The position numbers and the translations under genes are program-made. This document shows, one piece after another, positions 44,050 to 53,110 of a stretch of DNA of 64,000 nucleotides (within the stretch, counting starts at the first letter, position 1; each line of letters begins with the position of its first letter). The notes below the pieces were generated by a model, which had not been told where the DNA came from, made no database searches, and saw only the letters and a program-made list of their open reading frames with translations. The stretch is from NCBI RefSeq assembly GCF_002959775.1, contig NZ_PPCX01000002.1, positions 124,001-188,000 on the forward strand. Reading direction: 5' to 3'. Source of the DNA: Veillonella rogosae JCM 15642. Lineage in GTDB: Bacteria > Bacillota > Negativicutes > Veillonellales > Veillonellaceae.

Positions 44050-44078
44050 TTGAAAGATAAATCTATAACATATATAAT
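44050..44078 (+). promoter_or_regulatory. Strong promoter of tsf inside the rpsB-tsf gap
   Basis: TTGAAA at 44050-44055, a 17-base spacer and TATAAT at 44073-44078. The start is predicted at about 44085, so tsf can be expressed independently of rpsB. Confidence 0.75.
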
Positions 44079-44108
44079 TAGGGTAAGGACTATATCCTTA
44101 CCTTAATT
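44076..44108 (+). other. Stem-loop at the 5' end of the tsf transcript
   Basis: AATTAGGGTAAGGA pairs with TCCTTACCTTAATT (14 pairs, one G-U) around loop CTATA. No T run follows, so it is not a typical terminator. It could stabilise the 5' end of an mRNA starting near 44085 or mark a processing site in the rpsB-tsf read-through RNA. Confidence 0.6.
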
Positions 44109-44129
44109 AGTACTAGGAGGAACAAAATA

Positions 44130-44810
44130 ATGGCAATTACTGCTGCTTTGGTAAAAGAATTGCGCGACATGACTGGCGCAGGTATGATGGACGCTAAAAA
44201 AGCATTGGTTGAAACTGACGGTAATATCGATAAAGCGGTTGACCTTCTTCGTGAAAAAGGTTTAGCTGCAGCAGCTAAAAAAGCTGGTCGTATTGCAGCT
44301 GAAGGTGTAGTACAATCCTACATCCACGCTGGTGGCCGTATCGGCGTTTTAGTTGAAGTTAACTGCGAAACTGACTTCGTTGCTAAAACTGACGACTTCC
44401 AAAACTTAGCACGCGATATCGCTATGCAAATCGCTGCTGTTAACCCTACATACTTGAACCGTGAAGAAGTTCCTGCTGAAGTAATCGAACACGAAAAACA
44501 AGTATTGTTGGAACAAGCTAAAGTAGAAGCTGAAGAAGACGTAAAAGCTGGCCGTAAACCAAAACCTGAAGCTGTTTTGGAAAAAATGGTTGCTGGTCGT
44601 ATTGAAAAATTCTATAAAGAAAACTGCCTATTAGAACAAGTATTCATTAAAGATGGTGACAAAACTGTTACTGATGTAATTAATGAAAGTATTGCAAAAA
44701 TCGGTGAAAACATCAACGTACGTCGTTTTGTTCGCTACGGTTTAGGTGAAGGCATTGAAAAACGCCAAGATGACTTCGTAGCTGAAGTAATGGCATCTGT
44801 TGGTAAATAA
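44130..44810 (+). CDS. tsf: Translation elongation factor Ts
   Basis: EF-Ts is the nucleotide-exchange factor for EF-Tu. The 226 residues are in the shorter range for the family (one main core domain rather than two). Seen: the N-terminal UBA-like [19 protein letters not shown] and the exchange motif [14 protein letters not shown]. The [15 protein letters not shown] tail is also typical. A strong TAGGAGGA precedes the start. Codon use is that of a highly expressed gene. Confidence 0.97.
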   Translation: MAITAALVKELRDMTGAGMMDAKKALVETDGNIDKAVDLLREKGLAAAAKKAGRIAAEGVVQSYIHAGGRIGVLVEVNCETDFVAKTDDFQNLARDIAMQIAAVNPTYLNREEVPAEVIEHEKQVLLEQAKVEAEEDVKAGRKPKPEAVLEKMVAGRIEKFYKENCLLEQVFIKDGDKTVTDVINESIAKIGENINVRRFVRYGLGEGIEKRQDDFVAEVMASVGK

Positions 44811-44820
44811 TTAAGAAACA

Positions 44821-44854
44821 ATAAGAGAACACCGTACAGTGTTCTCTTATTTTG
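44821..44854 (+). terminator. Rho-independent terminator between tsf and pyrH
   Basis: ATAAGAGAACAC pairs perfectly with GTGTTCTCTTAT around loop CGTACA, followed by TTTT. pyrH starts 18 bases later, so this probably attenuates rather than fully separates the genes. Confidence 0.85.
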
Positions 44855-44872
44855 CAATAGAGGAGTAAAAAC

Positions 44873-45598
44873 ATGGCAAAGAGAAACTTTCAACGTATTG
44901 TTTTGAAGTTGAGTGGTGAAGCATTAGCAGGTGACCAAGGATTTGGTATTAACCCTGATGTTGTTGAAGAATTCGCGCAAGAGATTGCGGCTTTAGCAAA
45001 ATCCACTGATTTAGAAATCGCAATTGTTGTTGGTGGCGGTAACCTATGGAGAGGGTTGGCTGGTAGTAACCAAGGTATGGATCGTGCTACTGCTGACTAT
45101 ATGGGTATGCTAGCAACAGTAATGAACTCCTTAGCATTGCAAGATGCATTAGAGCAAGCTGGCGTAGATACTCGCGTACAAACAGCTATCGAAATGCAAG
45201 AAATTGCAGAACCTTATATTCGTCGTCGCGCTATTCGTCACTTAGAGAAAAAACGTATCGTAATCTTCGGTGCTGGTCTAGGTAAACCTTACTTCTCTAC
45301 AGATACAACAGCTGCATTACGGGCTGCTGAAATCGAAGCTGATGCGATTTTGATGGCGAAGAAATTTGCTGATGGTGTATATGATTCCGATCCTAAGACG
45401 AATCCTAATGCCATTAAGTTTGATGAGTTAACATATAACGATATCATCACAAAAGAATTAAAAGTTATGGATGCTACATCTACAACTTTATGTAAAGATA
45501 ACAATATTCCTATTATTGTATTTAGCATGGACATTCCTGGTAACATTACAAAAGCCGCTAAGGGCGAAGAGATTGGTACCATTGTTCGAGGAGAATAA
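44873..45598 (+). CDS. pyrH: UMP kinase
   Basis: PyrH phosphorylates UMP to UDP. The 241-residue amino-acid-kinase fold shows [50 protein letters not shown] and [13 protein letters not shown]. frr follows five bases after its stop, the near-universal pyrH-frr pairing. Confidence 0.98.
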   Translation: MAKRNFQRIVLKLSGEALAGDQGFGINPDVVEEFAQEIAALAKSTDLEIAIVVGGGNLWRGLAGSNQGMDRATADYMGMLATVMNSLALQDALEQAGVDTRVQTAIEMQEIAEPYIRRRAIRHLEKKRIVIFGAGLGKPYFSTDTTAALRAAEIEADAILMAKKFADGVYDSDPKTNPNAIKFDELTYNDIITKELKVMDATSTTLCKDNNIPIIVFSMDIPGNITKAAKGEEIGTIVRGE

Positions 45599-45603
45599 TT
45601 CAA

Positions 45604-46164
45604 ATGGAAATTAAAGAATTGTTACAACAAGCAGAAGAACGCATGAATAAGTCTATTGAGGCTTTAAAACATGAATTTGCATCTATTCGTACTGGCCGTG
45701 CTAGTGTAGCATTGCTTGATAAAGTAATGGTTGATTACTATGGCAGTCCATCTCCAATTAATCAAGTTGCGAATATCTCCGTGCCTGAGCCTCGTATGAT
45801 CGTAATTGCTCCTTGGGATAAAACTATGATTGGTGCAATTGAAAAAGCGATTTTACAATCCGACCTTGGTTTAAATCCTGGTAATGATGGTGCTCAAATT
45901 CGCTTAACTATTCCTCAATTAACTGAGGAACGACGTAAAGAAATCGTTAAAGTAGTTCATAAAAAAGCTGAAGATGCTAAAGTTGCAGTGCGTAACATTC
46001 GTCGTGACGTAAATGATGCATTGAAAAAAGAAGAAAAGGCTAAAACAATTACTGAAGATGATGCTAAAGACGGTTTAGATGAAATCCAAAAACTTACAGA
46101 TGCTAAAGTTAAGCATATTGATGAGTTAAAAGCAGTAAAAGAAAAGGACGTATTAGAAGTATAA
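45604..46164 (+). CDS. frr: Ribosome recycling factor
   Basis: RRF splits post-termination ribosomes together with EF-G. The 186 residues have the family length. Seen: FASIRTGRASVALLDKVMVDYYG, ISVPEPRMIVIAPWD and GAQIRLTIPQLTEERRKE. The stop shares one base with the start of the small unknown gene downstream. Confidence 0.98.
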   Translation: MEIKELLQQAEERMNKSIEALKHEFASIRTGRASVALLDKVMVDYYGSPSPINQVANISVPEPRMIVIAPWDKTMIGAIEKAILQSDLGLNPGNDGAQIRLTIPQLTEERRKEIVKVVHKKAEDAKVAVRNIRRDVNDALKKEEKAKTITEDDAKDGLDEIQKLTDAKVKHIDELKAVKEKDVLEV

Positions 46165-46415
46165 TGTTAGATTCTAATAGCCTTATTGGAATGCCATGGC
46201 AGCTTGCAAAGTCTCGTTTGCAGGCTGCCCATATTCCTTTTAAGGTAATGATTGGGGCATCCTTTAATCGCTTTTTTGAGATTGCAGACGAAGGATTTTA
46301 TGTAGCACGTATTACTAAGGTAGATGAGTGTTTACATATACTAGTATATAGACCAATGATTGCCAGCGACTTCGGACATTCTATCGAGGTAGACTATGCT
46401 AAAGAAATTATTTAA
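46164..46415 (+). CDS. Conserved-looking 83-aa protein of unknown function between frr and uppS
   Basis: I do not recognise this family. The ATG overlaps the frr stop (TAATG) and the 3' end overlaps uppS by 20 bases, so it is translationally embedded in the operon. The product has no membrane segment or Cys cluster. It has a helical start (LIGMPWQLAKSRLQAAHIPF) that resembles a PASTA-like helix in pattern only, then two or three beta strands (FYVARITKVDECLHILVYRP). Its place next to cell-envelope lipid genes gives the only functional hint. Confidence 0.7.
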   Translation: MLDSNSLIGMPWQLAKSRLQAAHIPFKVMIGASFNRFFEIADEGFYVARITKVDECLHILVYRPMIASDFGHSIEVDYAKEII

Positions 46416-47160
46416 CCGTAAACAATCGGATACGCCTGCTATTGATAGCAATGCTATTCCTAAACATGTTGCTATTATTATGGATGGTAATGGACGTTGG
46501 GCTAAACGTAGAGGAATGCCACGTTCCATGGGTCACCGTGCAGGGGCAGACGTATTAAAGCAGATCGTTATCGCTGCTGACGATATTGGAATTAGAGCTC
46601 TTACGGTATATGGTTTCTCCACAGAGAACTGGAAACGACCTGAACAGGAAGTTTCTTTACTTATGGCTCTCATCAAAGAATACTTAAACAATAATGTTAA
46701 GTATATGCATGAACATAATGTTCGCATTCGATTTATTGGATATATTGGCGCTCTTTCAGAGGAGTTACAACAAATCATTCGGGATGCAGAACTGTTAACT
46801 CAGAATAATACAGGTCTTACTTTACAGTTAGCTATTAACTATGGTGGACGTGATGAGATAGTAAGAACTATCCGCGATATTACAAGTTCTGTAAAAGCGG
46901 GTACTATTACAACGGACGATATTACTGAAGACTATGTAAGCTCTCAATTATTTACTAAAGAGTTTAGCGATGTAGACTTATTGATTCGTCCAAGTAGTGA
47001 TTTTAGAATTAGTAACTTTTTGTTATGGCAACTAGCTTATGCTGAATTCTGGTTTACTGATTTACATTGGCCAGATTTTACAAAGGAAACTTTGTTAGAA
47101 GCTGTTGCGGCATATCAGAAACGAGAACGCCGATTTGGTGGCTTACGTGATGAGGAATAA
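46396..47160 (+). CDS. uppS: Undecaprenyl diphosphate synthase (isoprenyl transferase)
   Basis: UppS condenses eight IPP onto farnesyl diphosphate to make the C55 carrier for cell-wall and LPS synthesis. The 254 residues contain the catalytic HVAIIMDGNGRWAKRRGMPR, LTVYGFSTENWKRP and the C-terminal DLLIRPSSDFRISNFLLWQLAY. The family usually has RTSGEQR at this last site. The ATG overlaps the upstream small gene. Confidence 0.96.
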   Translation: MLKKLFNRKQSDTPAIDSNAIPKHVAIIMDGNGRWAKRRGMPRSMGHRAGADVLKQIVIAADDIGIRALTVYGFSTENWKRPEQEVSLLMALIKEYLNNNVKYMHEHNVRIRFIGYIGALSEELQQIIRDAELLTQNNTGLTLQLAINYGGRDEIVRTIRDITSSVKAGTITTDDITEDYVSSQLFTKEFSDVDLLIRPSSDFRISNFLLWQLAYAEFWFTDLHWPDFTKETLLEAVAAYQKRERRFGGLRDEE

Positions 47161-47163
47161 AGA

Positions 47164-47985
47164 ATGTTAAAAACACGTGTTATTACCGCTGTTATAGGTT
47201 TTATTATTGCCTTAGGGGCCATTACATTAGGCGGACCAGTGTATGATGTTCTTATTACGCTGTTGGCCCTATTAGGGTGGCGTGAATTTGTTTTGCTCGG
47301 TAAGGCTAAACATGTACGTATGTCCATTATATGGGGTTACATCAGTATGTTATTATTGATGATTGCTTTCGCATGTCATCAATATATTCTAGCTATAGCT
47401 ATTTTAGTATTAAGTTTATTTGCTAATTATATGTTATGTACGTTTGGCGAAAATAAATACTCTATGGCTAGCGTCTCCTTTAGCGTATTTGGTTTGCTAT
47501 ACGTTGGTATTGGCATGATTTCTTTGCTCATGATTCGTCATGACTCTATATATATGTCTTTAACAATGCCTTTTGAACTACATAACTGGGGAACAATTAC
47601 ACTTTGGTTATTATTGTTTACTACGTGGGCTAGTGATACCTTTGCTTACTTTGCAGGTCGTGCATTTGGTAAACGTAAGATTGTACCATCAATTAGTCCT
47701 AATAAAACATTAGAAGGTTTTATTGGTGGTTTTGTAGGCTGTATCATTACAGGCGCAGTATTTTCGTATATTGTTGGTATTCCTTGGTGGATTGGTATCC
47801 ATGTAGGGATGATCAGTGGTATATTAGCACCATTAGGTGATTTATTTGAATCAAAGATTAAGCGATTATGTAATGTAAAAGATTCTGGTACTTTATTACC
47901 AGGTCATGGTGGTGTATTAGATCGCTTTGATAGCTTACTATTTGCTGCACCTATCACATTAGTCTATATATTGCTATTCGCGTAA
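47164..47985 (+). CDS. cdsA: Phosphatidate cytidylyltransferase
   Basis: CdsA makes CDP-diacylglycerol from phosphatidate and CTP at the membrane. The 273 residues have about eight hydrophobic segments and the signature region ISPNKTLEGFIGGFVGCI, followed by LGDLFESKIKRLCNVKDSG and PGHGGVLDRFDSLLFAAP. It acts downstream of PlsY and PlsC, also encoded in the window, and sits in the usual uppS-cdsA-dxr-rseP order. Confidence 0.97.
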   Translation: MLKTRVITAVIGFIIALGAITLGGPVYDVLITLLALLGWREFVLLGKAKHVRMSIIWGYISMLLLMIAFACHQYILAIAILVLSLFANYMLCTFGENKYSMASVSFSVFGLLYVGIGMISLLMIRHDSIYMSLTMPFELHNWGTITLWLLLFTTWASDTFAYFAGRAFGKRKIVPSISPNKTLEGFIGGFVGCIITGAVFSYIVGIPWWIGIHVGMISGILAPLGDLFESKIKRLCNVKDSGTLLPGHGGVLDRFDSLLFAAPITLVYILLFA

Positions 47986-48006
47986 TAATCGAATAGAGGT
48001 AAACTT

Positions 48007-49152
48007 ATGAAATACCTAAGTATTATTGGCAGTACTGGCTCAATCGGTACACAGACACTTGATGTAGTGTCTCAACATCCAGATCAATTCAAGGTGGTTG
48101 CCTTAGTGGCACATCATAATATTGACCTCTTAGAAAAACAAATTAAAGAATATAAGCCATTAGTAGCTGGTCTAGTTGATGAAAGTGCTTTTAAAGAGCT
48201 ACAAGGACGTTATACAGGTCCTACAAAACTTGTAGGCGGCAAGGAAGCCCTCATAGCAGCTGCAACCATTCAAGAAGCTACTATGGTTGTTACTGCAATT
48301 GTTGGTGCCGCAGGTATTGAGCCAACGGTGGAGGCTATCAAAAAGGGTAAAACAATTGGTCTTGCTAATAAGGAAACCCTTGTTGCTGGTGGTCCGTTGA
48401 TTACATCTTTAGCTAAAGAGTATGGTGTACAAATTTTACCTATCGATAGTGAACATAGTGCTATATTCCAATGCTTAGAAGGTCAAGATCGCAAGAATGT
48501 TGATTCCTTGATCGTTACAGCTTCTGGTGGTCCTTTGCGCACCTGGGATTCTGATAAAATTAAAACTGCTACAGCTGCAGACTGCTTACGACATCCAACT
48601 TGGAATATGGGTAATAAGATTACTATTGACTCTGCCTCTTTATTTAATAAAGGCTTAGAGGTAATTGAAGCTCATTGGCTATTTGGTTTTGATTTTGATC
48701 ATATTGATGTAGTAGTTCATCCACAAAGTATTGTTCATTCTATGATCCGTATGAAGGATGGTGCTATTTTAGCGCAAATGGGTAATCCAGATATGCGCGA
48801 GCCTATTCAATATGCTTTGACATATCCAAAACGTGAAGTTTTAAGTATGAATCATCTTGATTTTACGAAAGCTTTACAATTGGAATTTTTACCACCACGG
48901 TACGATGATTTTCCTGCACTTCGTTTAGCCTATGAAGTCGGTCGTGCCAGTGGTTTTAAGCCTGCTGTATTTAACGCAGCTAATGAAACTGCAGTTTATG
49001 CATTTTTAGAAGATAAAATCGCTTTTGGCGATATTTATAAAGTTGTAACTTCTGTTCTTGAATCTATGGGACCGGAAGATGACTTTACGTTAGATAATTT
49101 ATTATCCATCGATAGATGGGCCCGTGAAAAGGCTACATCATTGATGTTATAG
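48007..49152 (+). CDS. dxr: 1-deoxy-D-xylulose 5-phosphate reductoisomerase
   Basis: Dxr makes MEP from DXP with NADPH, the committed step of the MEP isoprenoid pathway. The 381 residues begin with the NADPH loop SIIGSTGSIGTQTLDVV. GLANKETLVAGG, the metal-binding LPIDSEHSAIFQCLEG, the flexible loop HPTWNMGNKITIDSASLFNKG and QMGNPDMREPIQYAL are all present. AGAGGTA precedes the start. IspG and IspH, the last two pathway enzymes, are also in the window. Confidence 0.98.
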   Translation: MKYLSIIGSTGSIGTQTLDVVSQHPDQFKVVALVAHHNIDLLEKQIKEYKPLVAGLVDESAFKELQGRYTGPTKLVGGKEALIAAATIQEATMVVTAIVGAAGIEPTVEAIKKGKTIGLANKETLVAGGPLITSLAKEYGVQILPIDSEHSAIFQCLEGQDRKNVDSLIVTASGGPLRTWDSDKIKTATAADCLRHPTWNMGNKITIDSASLFNKGLEVIEAHWLFGFDFDHIDVVVHPQSIVHSMIRMKDGAILAQMGNPDMREPIQYALTYPKREVLSMNHLDFTKALQLEFLPPRYDDFPALRLAYEVGRASGFKPAVFNAANETAVYAFLEDKIAFGDIYKVVTSVLESMGPEDDFTLDNLLSIDRWAREKATSLML

Positions 49153-49160
49153 GAGAATAT

Positions 49161-50177
49161 ATGACAACGGCATTAGCCACAATATTTGTATTTGGTTTAA
49201 TCGTGTTTATTCATGAATTAGGCCATTTTATTACAGCTAAGATGTCAGGTATGCAAGTTGACGAATTTGCTATAGGTTTTGGTCCTGCCATATTTAAGGT
49301 ACAAAAAGGGGAGACATTATACTCTATTCGTATTATTCCTCTTGGTGGCTTCAACCGTATTGCAGGTATGAGTCCTGATGAGCCTCTCAATGAGCGCTCC
49401 TTCTATAATAAACCTGCGTGGAAGAAATTTATTGTTATTTCTGCAGGTGCTGTATTTAACTTTTTATTGGCCATTGTTATTTTCTTTGGCCTTAATGTGA
49501 CTGTAGGTAACCTTACCTACACAAATGAACCTGTTATTGGCAATATCATTTCTGGTAGTGCTGCGGAACAGGCTCATTTAAAAGCTAACGATAGAATTAT
49601 TACTATTGATGGCAAAAAAATTACTACTTGGGATGAAATTCGTCCTAGCTTACAAGGTACGGCTAATCATGGTGTAACTGTCGTTGTAGAACGGGATGGA
49701 CAATCTGTTGAAACTACAGTAATACCTAAGCTTGAACAAGATAGTGTTAAAATTGGTATTTATCCTAGTTTTACTCGTGAAACTTATAGTATTGGTGAAT
49801 CATTAAGCCTTGCTGTTAGCCGTACAGGTCAAACTATTGTTGCTATGGTCAGTGGCCTATATGATATGATTCGTGGCACTCAAGCTGCTGAACTGTCTGG
49901 ACCAGTTGGGATTTCTCAAATGGCTGGCACCATTGCTCAATCTGGCTTTGCACCATTATTAAGCTTTGCTGCATTCCTTAGTATTAATTTAGGGGTTATT
50001 AATCTATTACCATTACCTGTATTAGATGGTGGTCATTTGATTATTATTTTAGCTGAAGCTATAACAGGCCGTAGACTACCTGCTAAAGCTCTCATGTATA
50101 TTCAAATGGTTGGCGTTGCCTTAATGGTAGCATTGTTCTTATATGTAACGACTCAGGATATTTTCCGATTACTATAA
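49161..50177 (+). CDS. rseP: Site-2 protease RseP (M50 membrane zinc metalloprotease)
   Basis: An intramembrane protease that cleaves membrane-anchored regulators such as anti-sigma factors and remnant signal peptides. The 338 residues have the zinc motif HELGH at 18-22 in the first membrane segment, one PDZ domain (about 125-200, IISGSAAEQAHLKANDRII) and the third ligand in LLPLPVLDGGHLIIIL. A single PDZ is usual in Firmicutes. The substrate here is unknown. Confidence 0.96.
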   Translation: MTTALATIFVFGLIVFIHELGHFITAKMSGMQVDEFAIGFGPAIFKVQKGETLYSIRIIPLGGFNRIAGMSPDEPLNERSFYNKPAWKKFIVISAGAVFNFLLAIVIFFGLNVTVGNLTYTNEPVIGNIISGSAAEQAHLKANDRIITIDGKKITTWDEIRPSLQGTANHGVTVVVERDGQSVETTVIPKLEQDSVKIGIYPSFTRETYSIGESLSLAVSRTGQTIVAMVSGLYDMIRGTQAAELSGPVGISQMAGTIAQSGFAPLLSFAAFLSINLGVINLLPLPVLDGGHLIIILAEAITGRRLPAKALMYIQMVGVALMVALFLYVTTQDIFRLL

Positions 50178-50195
50178 GACAGATGGGAGATTATA

Positions 50196-51281
50196 ATGAT
50201 TGTACGTAAACCAACAAATGGTATCTATGTAGGTACAGTTAAAATTGGTGATTATGCACCAGTAAGTATTCAATCAATGATTACAACAGATCCGGTACAT
50301 ACGGAAAAGGCGATTGCTGAAATTAACCATTTAGCAGAGGCTGGGTGTGAACTAGTTCGTGTCGCTGTTCCAACAATGGAGTCTGCAAAGGCTTTAAAAG
50401 CCGTTAGAGCTGGTATTTCTATTCCATTGATTGCCGACATACATTTTGATTATAGATTAGCGTTAGAGGCTATTGAAAATAATGTAGATGGCTTGCGCAT
50501 TAATCCTGGTAATATTGGGGGCGAAGATAAGGTATTAGCTGTTATTGAAAAGGCTAAACCTAAACAAATCCCAATTCGTATCGGTGTTAATGCAGGTTCT
50601 TTACCAAAGCATATTCTCGATGCTCATGGAGGGCATCCTACAGCTGATGGAATGGTTGAAACTGCTTTAGAACACGTAAAAATTCTAGAAAAATTAGACT
50701 ACCGTCAAATGAAATTATCTATTAAGGCTACTGAAGTACCTTTAATGGTTGAAGCTTATCGTAAATTATCCGATAAAATTCCTTATCCATTGCATTTAGG
50801 TGTTACCGAAGCAGGTACTATTAAACAAGGTACTATTAAATCTGCTATGGGTATTGGTGCTTTACTTCTTGATGGCATTGGCGATACGTTACGGGTATCT
50901 TTAACAGGAGATCCAATTCATGAAATCGAAGTAGGTCGTAGTATTCTAAGTAGCTTAGGCTTACGAAACTTTGGTGCCACTATGATATCTTGTCCTACCT
51001 GTGGTCGTTGCCAAGTAAATTTATTTGATATGGCTGGCATTGTAGAAGAGCGATTAGCATCCATTAAAGCTCCAATAAAGGTTGCTGTAATGGGCTGTGT
51101 TGTAAATGGACCAGGGGAGGCTCGCGAAGCTGACTTTGGTATCGCTGGTGGCGATGGTCAAGGTATCGTATTCCGTAAAGGAGAAGTTATTAAGACTGTG
51201 CCAGAAGCCGAATTAGTAGATACATTATTTAGAGAAATTGATCAATATTTAGAAAGTTTAGATGAGGAGTCTTTATGTTAG
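50196..51281 (+). CDS. ispG: 4-hydroxy-3-methylbut-2-en-1-yl diphosphate synthase (IspG)
   Basis: IspG is a 4Fe-4S enzyme that converts MEcPP to HMBPP, the substrate of IspH. The 361-residue length fits the two-domain bacterial form. Seen: SIQSMITTDPVHTEKAIAEI, PLIADIHFDYRLAL, GLRINPGNIGG and the cluster Cys in ISCPTCGRCQVNLF and VMGCVVNGPGEARE. It overlaps proS by seven bases. Confidence 0.98.
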   Translation: MIVRKPTNGIYVGTVKIGDYAPVSIQSMITTDPVHTEKAIAEINHLAEAGCELVRVAVPTMESAKALKAVRAGISIPLIADIHFDYRLALEAIENNVDGLRINPGNIGGEDKVLAVIEKAKPKQIPIRIGVNAGSLPKHILDAHGGHPTADGMVETALEHVKILEKLDYRQMKLSIKATEVPLMVEAYRKLSDKIPYPLHLGVTEAGTIKQGTIKSAMGIGALLLDGIGDTLRVSLTGDPIHEIEVGRSILSSLGLRNFGATMISCPTCGRCQVNLFDMAGIVEERLASIKAPIKVAVMGCVVNGPGEAREADFGIAGGDGQGIVFRKGEVIKTVPEAELVDTLFREIDQYLESLDEESLC

Positions 51282-52993
51282 CCACTAAATTATATGCACC
51301 TACATTGCGTGAGGTTCCATCTGACGCTGATGTAGTAAGCCAACAGCTCATGCTTCGCGCTGGTTTTATGCGTAAAACTGCAAATGGTTTATATAGCTTT
51401 TTACCATTAGGTTGGAGAAGTATTAAAAAAATTGAAGCTATTGTACGAGAAGAAATGGATCGTGCTAGTGCTCAAGAAATTATGATGCCTATTTTACAAC
51501 CTGCAGAGATTTGGAAAGAGTCTGGCCGTTGGAATGCATATGGCGCAGAAATGATGCGTATTAATGATCGTCATGACAATGAGTTCTGCTTAGGACCAAC
51601 TCATGAAGAAATGATTACGACCCTCGTAAAAAACGAAATTAATTCTTACCGTCAATTGCCGGTAAATTTATATCAAATTCAAAGTAAATTCCGCGATGAA
51701 CGTCGCCCTCGTTATGGTTTGATGCGTAGCCGCGAATTTATCATGAAAGATGCTTACTCCTTTGATGTTGATGAAGCAGGCTTAGAAGAATCTTACAAAT
51801 CTATGTATGATGCTTATACACGTATCTTTAATCGTTGTGGCCTTACATTCCGTCCCGTAGAGGCTGATAGTGGTGCTATCGGTGGTAGCGGTACTCATGA
51901 GTTTATGGCTATCGCTGAAGCCGGTGAAGCTGATATCGTATATTGCACTAAATGTGACTACGCTGCCAATATCGAAATCGGTAAACCTGGCATCATGAAA
52001 CAAGAAGAAGAAGCTCTTCAAGAGTTATCCGTTGTAGATACTCCTAATGCTACCTCTATTGAAGCTGTTGCGGAAATGTTAAACTTACCACTACATAAAA
52101 CTATTAAAGCTGTAGTGTTCTCTATCGATGGTAAAGTAGTATTAGCTATCGTTCGTGGCGATCATGAAGTTAATGAGGTTGCTGTACAACATGCCGTACT
52201 TGGTTCTGTAGAGCCAGAAATGGCTACACCTGAAGAATTGGAAAAAGTAGGTTTAACAGCTGGATTTATCAGCCCTGTAGGCTTACAACAAACAGAAGAA
52301 TTTACTATTGTTGTAGATGAATCTGTTATGGAAACATACAATGTTTGTGGTGGGGCTAACAAAAAAGATGCTCACTACGTAAACATTAATCCTAAACGTG
52401 ACTTTAATGTAGAAGATATTATTGTTGCTCCCATACGCTTGATTACGAAGGATGATGTGTGTCCTACATGTGGTGGTTCTTTAGAACATGCTAAAGGTAT
52501 TGAAGTAGGTCAAGTATTTAAATTGGGTACTAAATATTCTGAAGCATTACAAGCTACATTCTTAGATCAAAATGGTCGTCCTAATCCAATGATTATGGGG
52601 TGCTATGGTATCGGTGTATCTCGTACATTAGCTGCTGCTATTGAGCAATATCATGATGAAAATGGTATCATCTGGCCACGTTCTATTGCTCCATTTGAAG
52701 CCGTTATCGTACCGATTAATGCAAAAGATGAAGCTTTGATGTCTACAAGTGAAACTATCTACAGTGCATTACAAGAGGCTGGTGTAGATGTATTGCTCGA
52801 TGATCGTAAAGATCGTGCAGGCGTTAAGTTTAAGGATGCTGATTTAATTGGCTATCCACTTCGCATTACAGTAAGTAAAAATACGCTTGAAAATAATGAA
52901 GTAGAAATTCAAATCCGTAAGACTGGAGAGGCACTTTCCTGTGCTATTGATTCTGTAGCTACAAAAGTAACAGAATTACTTCAAAACTTATAA
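51275..52993 (+). CDS. proS: Prolyl-tRNA synthetase (bacterial type with editing domain)
   Basis: ProS charges tRNA-Pro. The 572 residues show class II motifs: PLGWRSIKKIEAIVREEMDR (motif 1), FRDERRPRYGLMRSREFIMKD (motif 2) and GCYGIGVSRTLAAAIEQ (motif 3). A YbaK-like editing insertion occupies about 225-385, and the anticodon-binding domain follows at the C-terminus. ATG 51275 lies within the end of ispG, after GAGGAGT. A terminator follows, ending the long rpsB-to-proS run. Confidence 0.97.
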   Translation: MLATKLYAPTLREVPSDADVVSQQLMLRAGFMRKTANGLYSFLPLGWRSIKKIEAIVREEMDRASAQEIMMPILQPAEIWKESGRWNAYGAEMMRINDRHDNEFCLGPTHEEMITTLVKNEINSYRQLPVNLYQIQSKFRDERRPRYGLMRSREFIMKDAYSFDVDEAGLEESYKSMYDAYTRIFNRCGLTFRPVEADSGAIGGSGTHEFMAIAEAGEADIVYCTKCDYAANIEIGKPGIMKQEEEALQELSVVDTPNATSIEAVAEMLNLPLHKTIKAVVFSIDGKVVLAIVRGDHEVNEVAVQHAVLGSVEPEMATPEELEKVGLTAGFISPVGLQQTEEFTIVVDESVMETYNVCGGANKKDAHYVNINPKRDFNVEDIIVAPIRLITKDDVCPTCGGSLEHAKGIEVGQVFKLGTKYSEALQATFLDQNGRPNPMIMGCYGIGVSRTLAAAIEQYHDENGIIWPRSIAPFEAVIVPINAKDEALMSTSETIYSALQEAGVDVLLDDRKDRAGVKFKDADLIGYPLRITVSKNTLENNEVEIQIRKTGEALSCAIDSVATKVTELLQNL

Positions 52994-52996
52994 TAA

Positions 52997-53037
52997 AATT
53001 GCGATTCTAGTGAATGCTCATTAGGGTCGCAATTTTT
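52997..53037 (+). terminator. Rho-independent terminator after proS
   Basis: AATTGCGA pairs with TCGCAATT, and the inner part TTCTAGTGA/TCATTAGGG adds nine pairs with wobbles around loop ATGC. A T run follows. Confidence 0.88.
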
Positions 53038-53047
53038 CTTTCTAAAC

Positions 53048-53076
53048 TTGAATTAATAGACTAAATCAGTCATAAT
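53048..53076 (+). promoter_or_regulatory. Promoter of the PHP-domain gene
   Basis: TTGAAT at 53048-53053, a 17-base spacer and CATAAT at 53071-53076, immediately after the proS terminator. It starts the PHP-to-YnbB gene run. Confidence 0.65.
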
Positions 53077-53110
53077 TAAAGGATAGGATATTTGTAATGG
53101 GAGGTACTAT

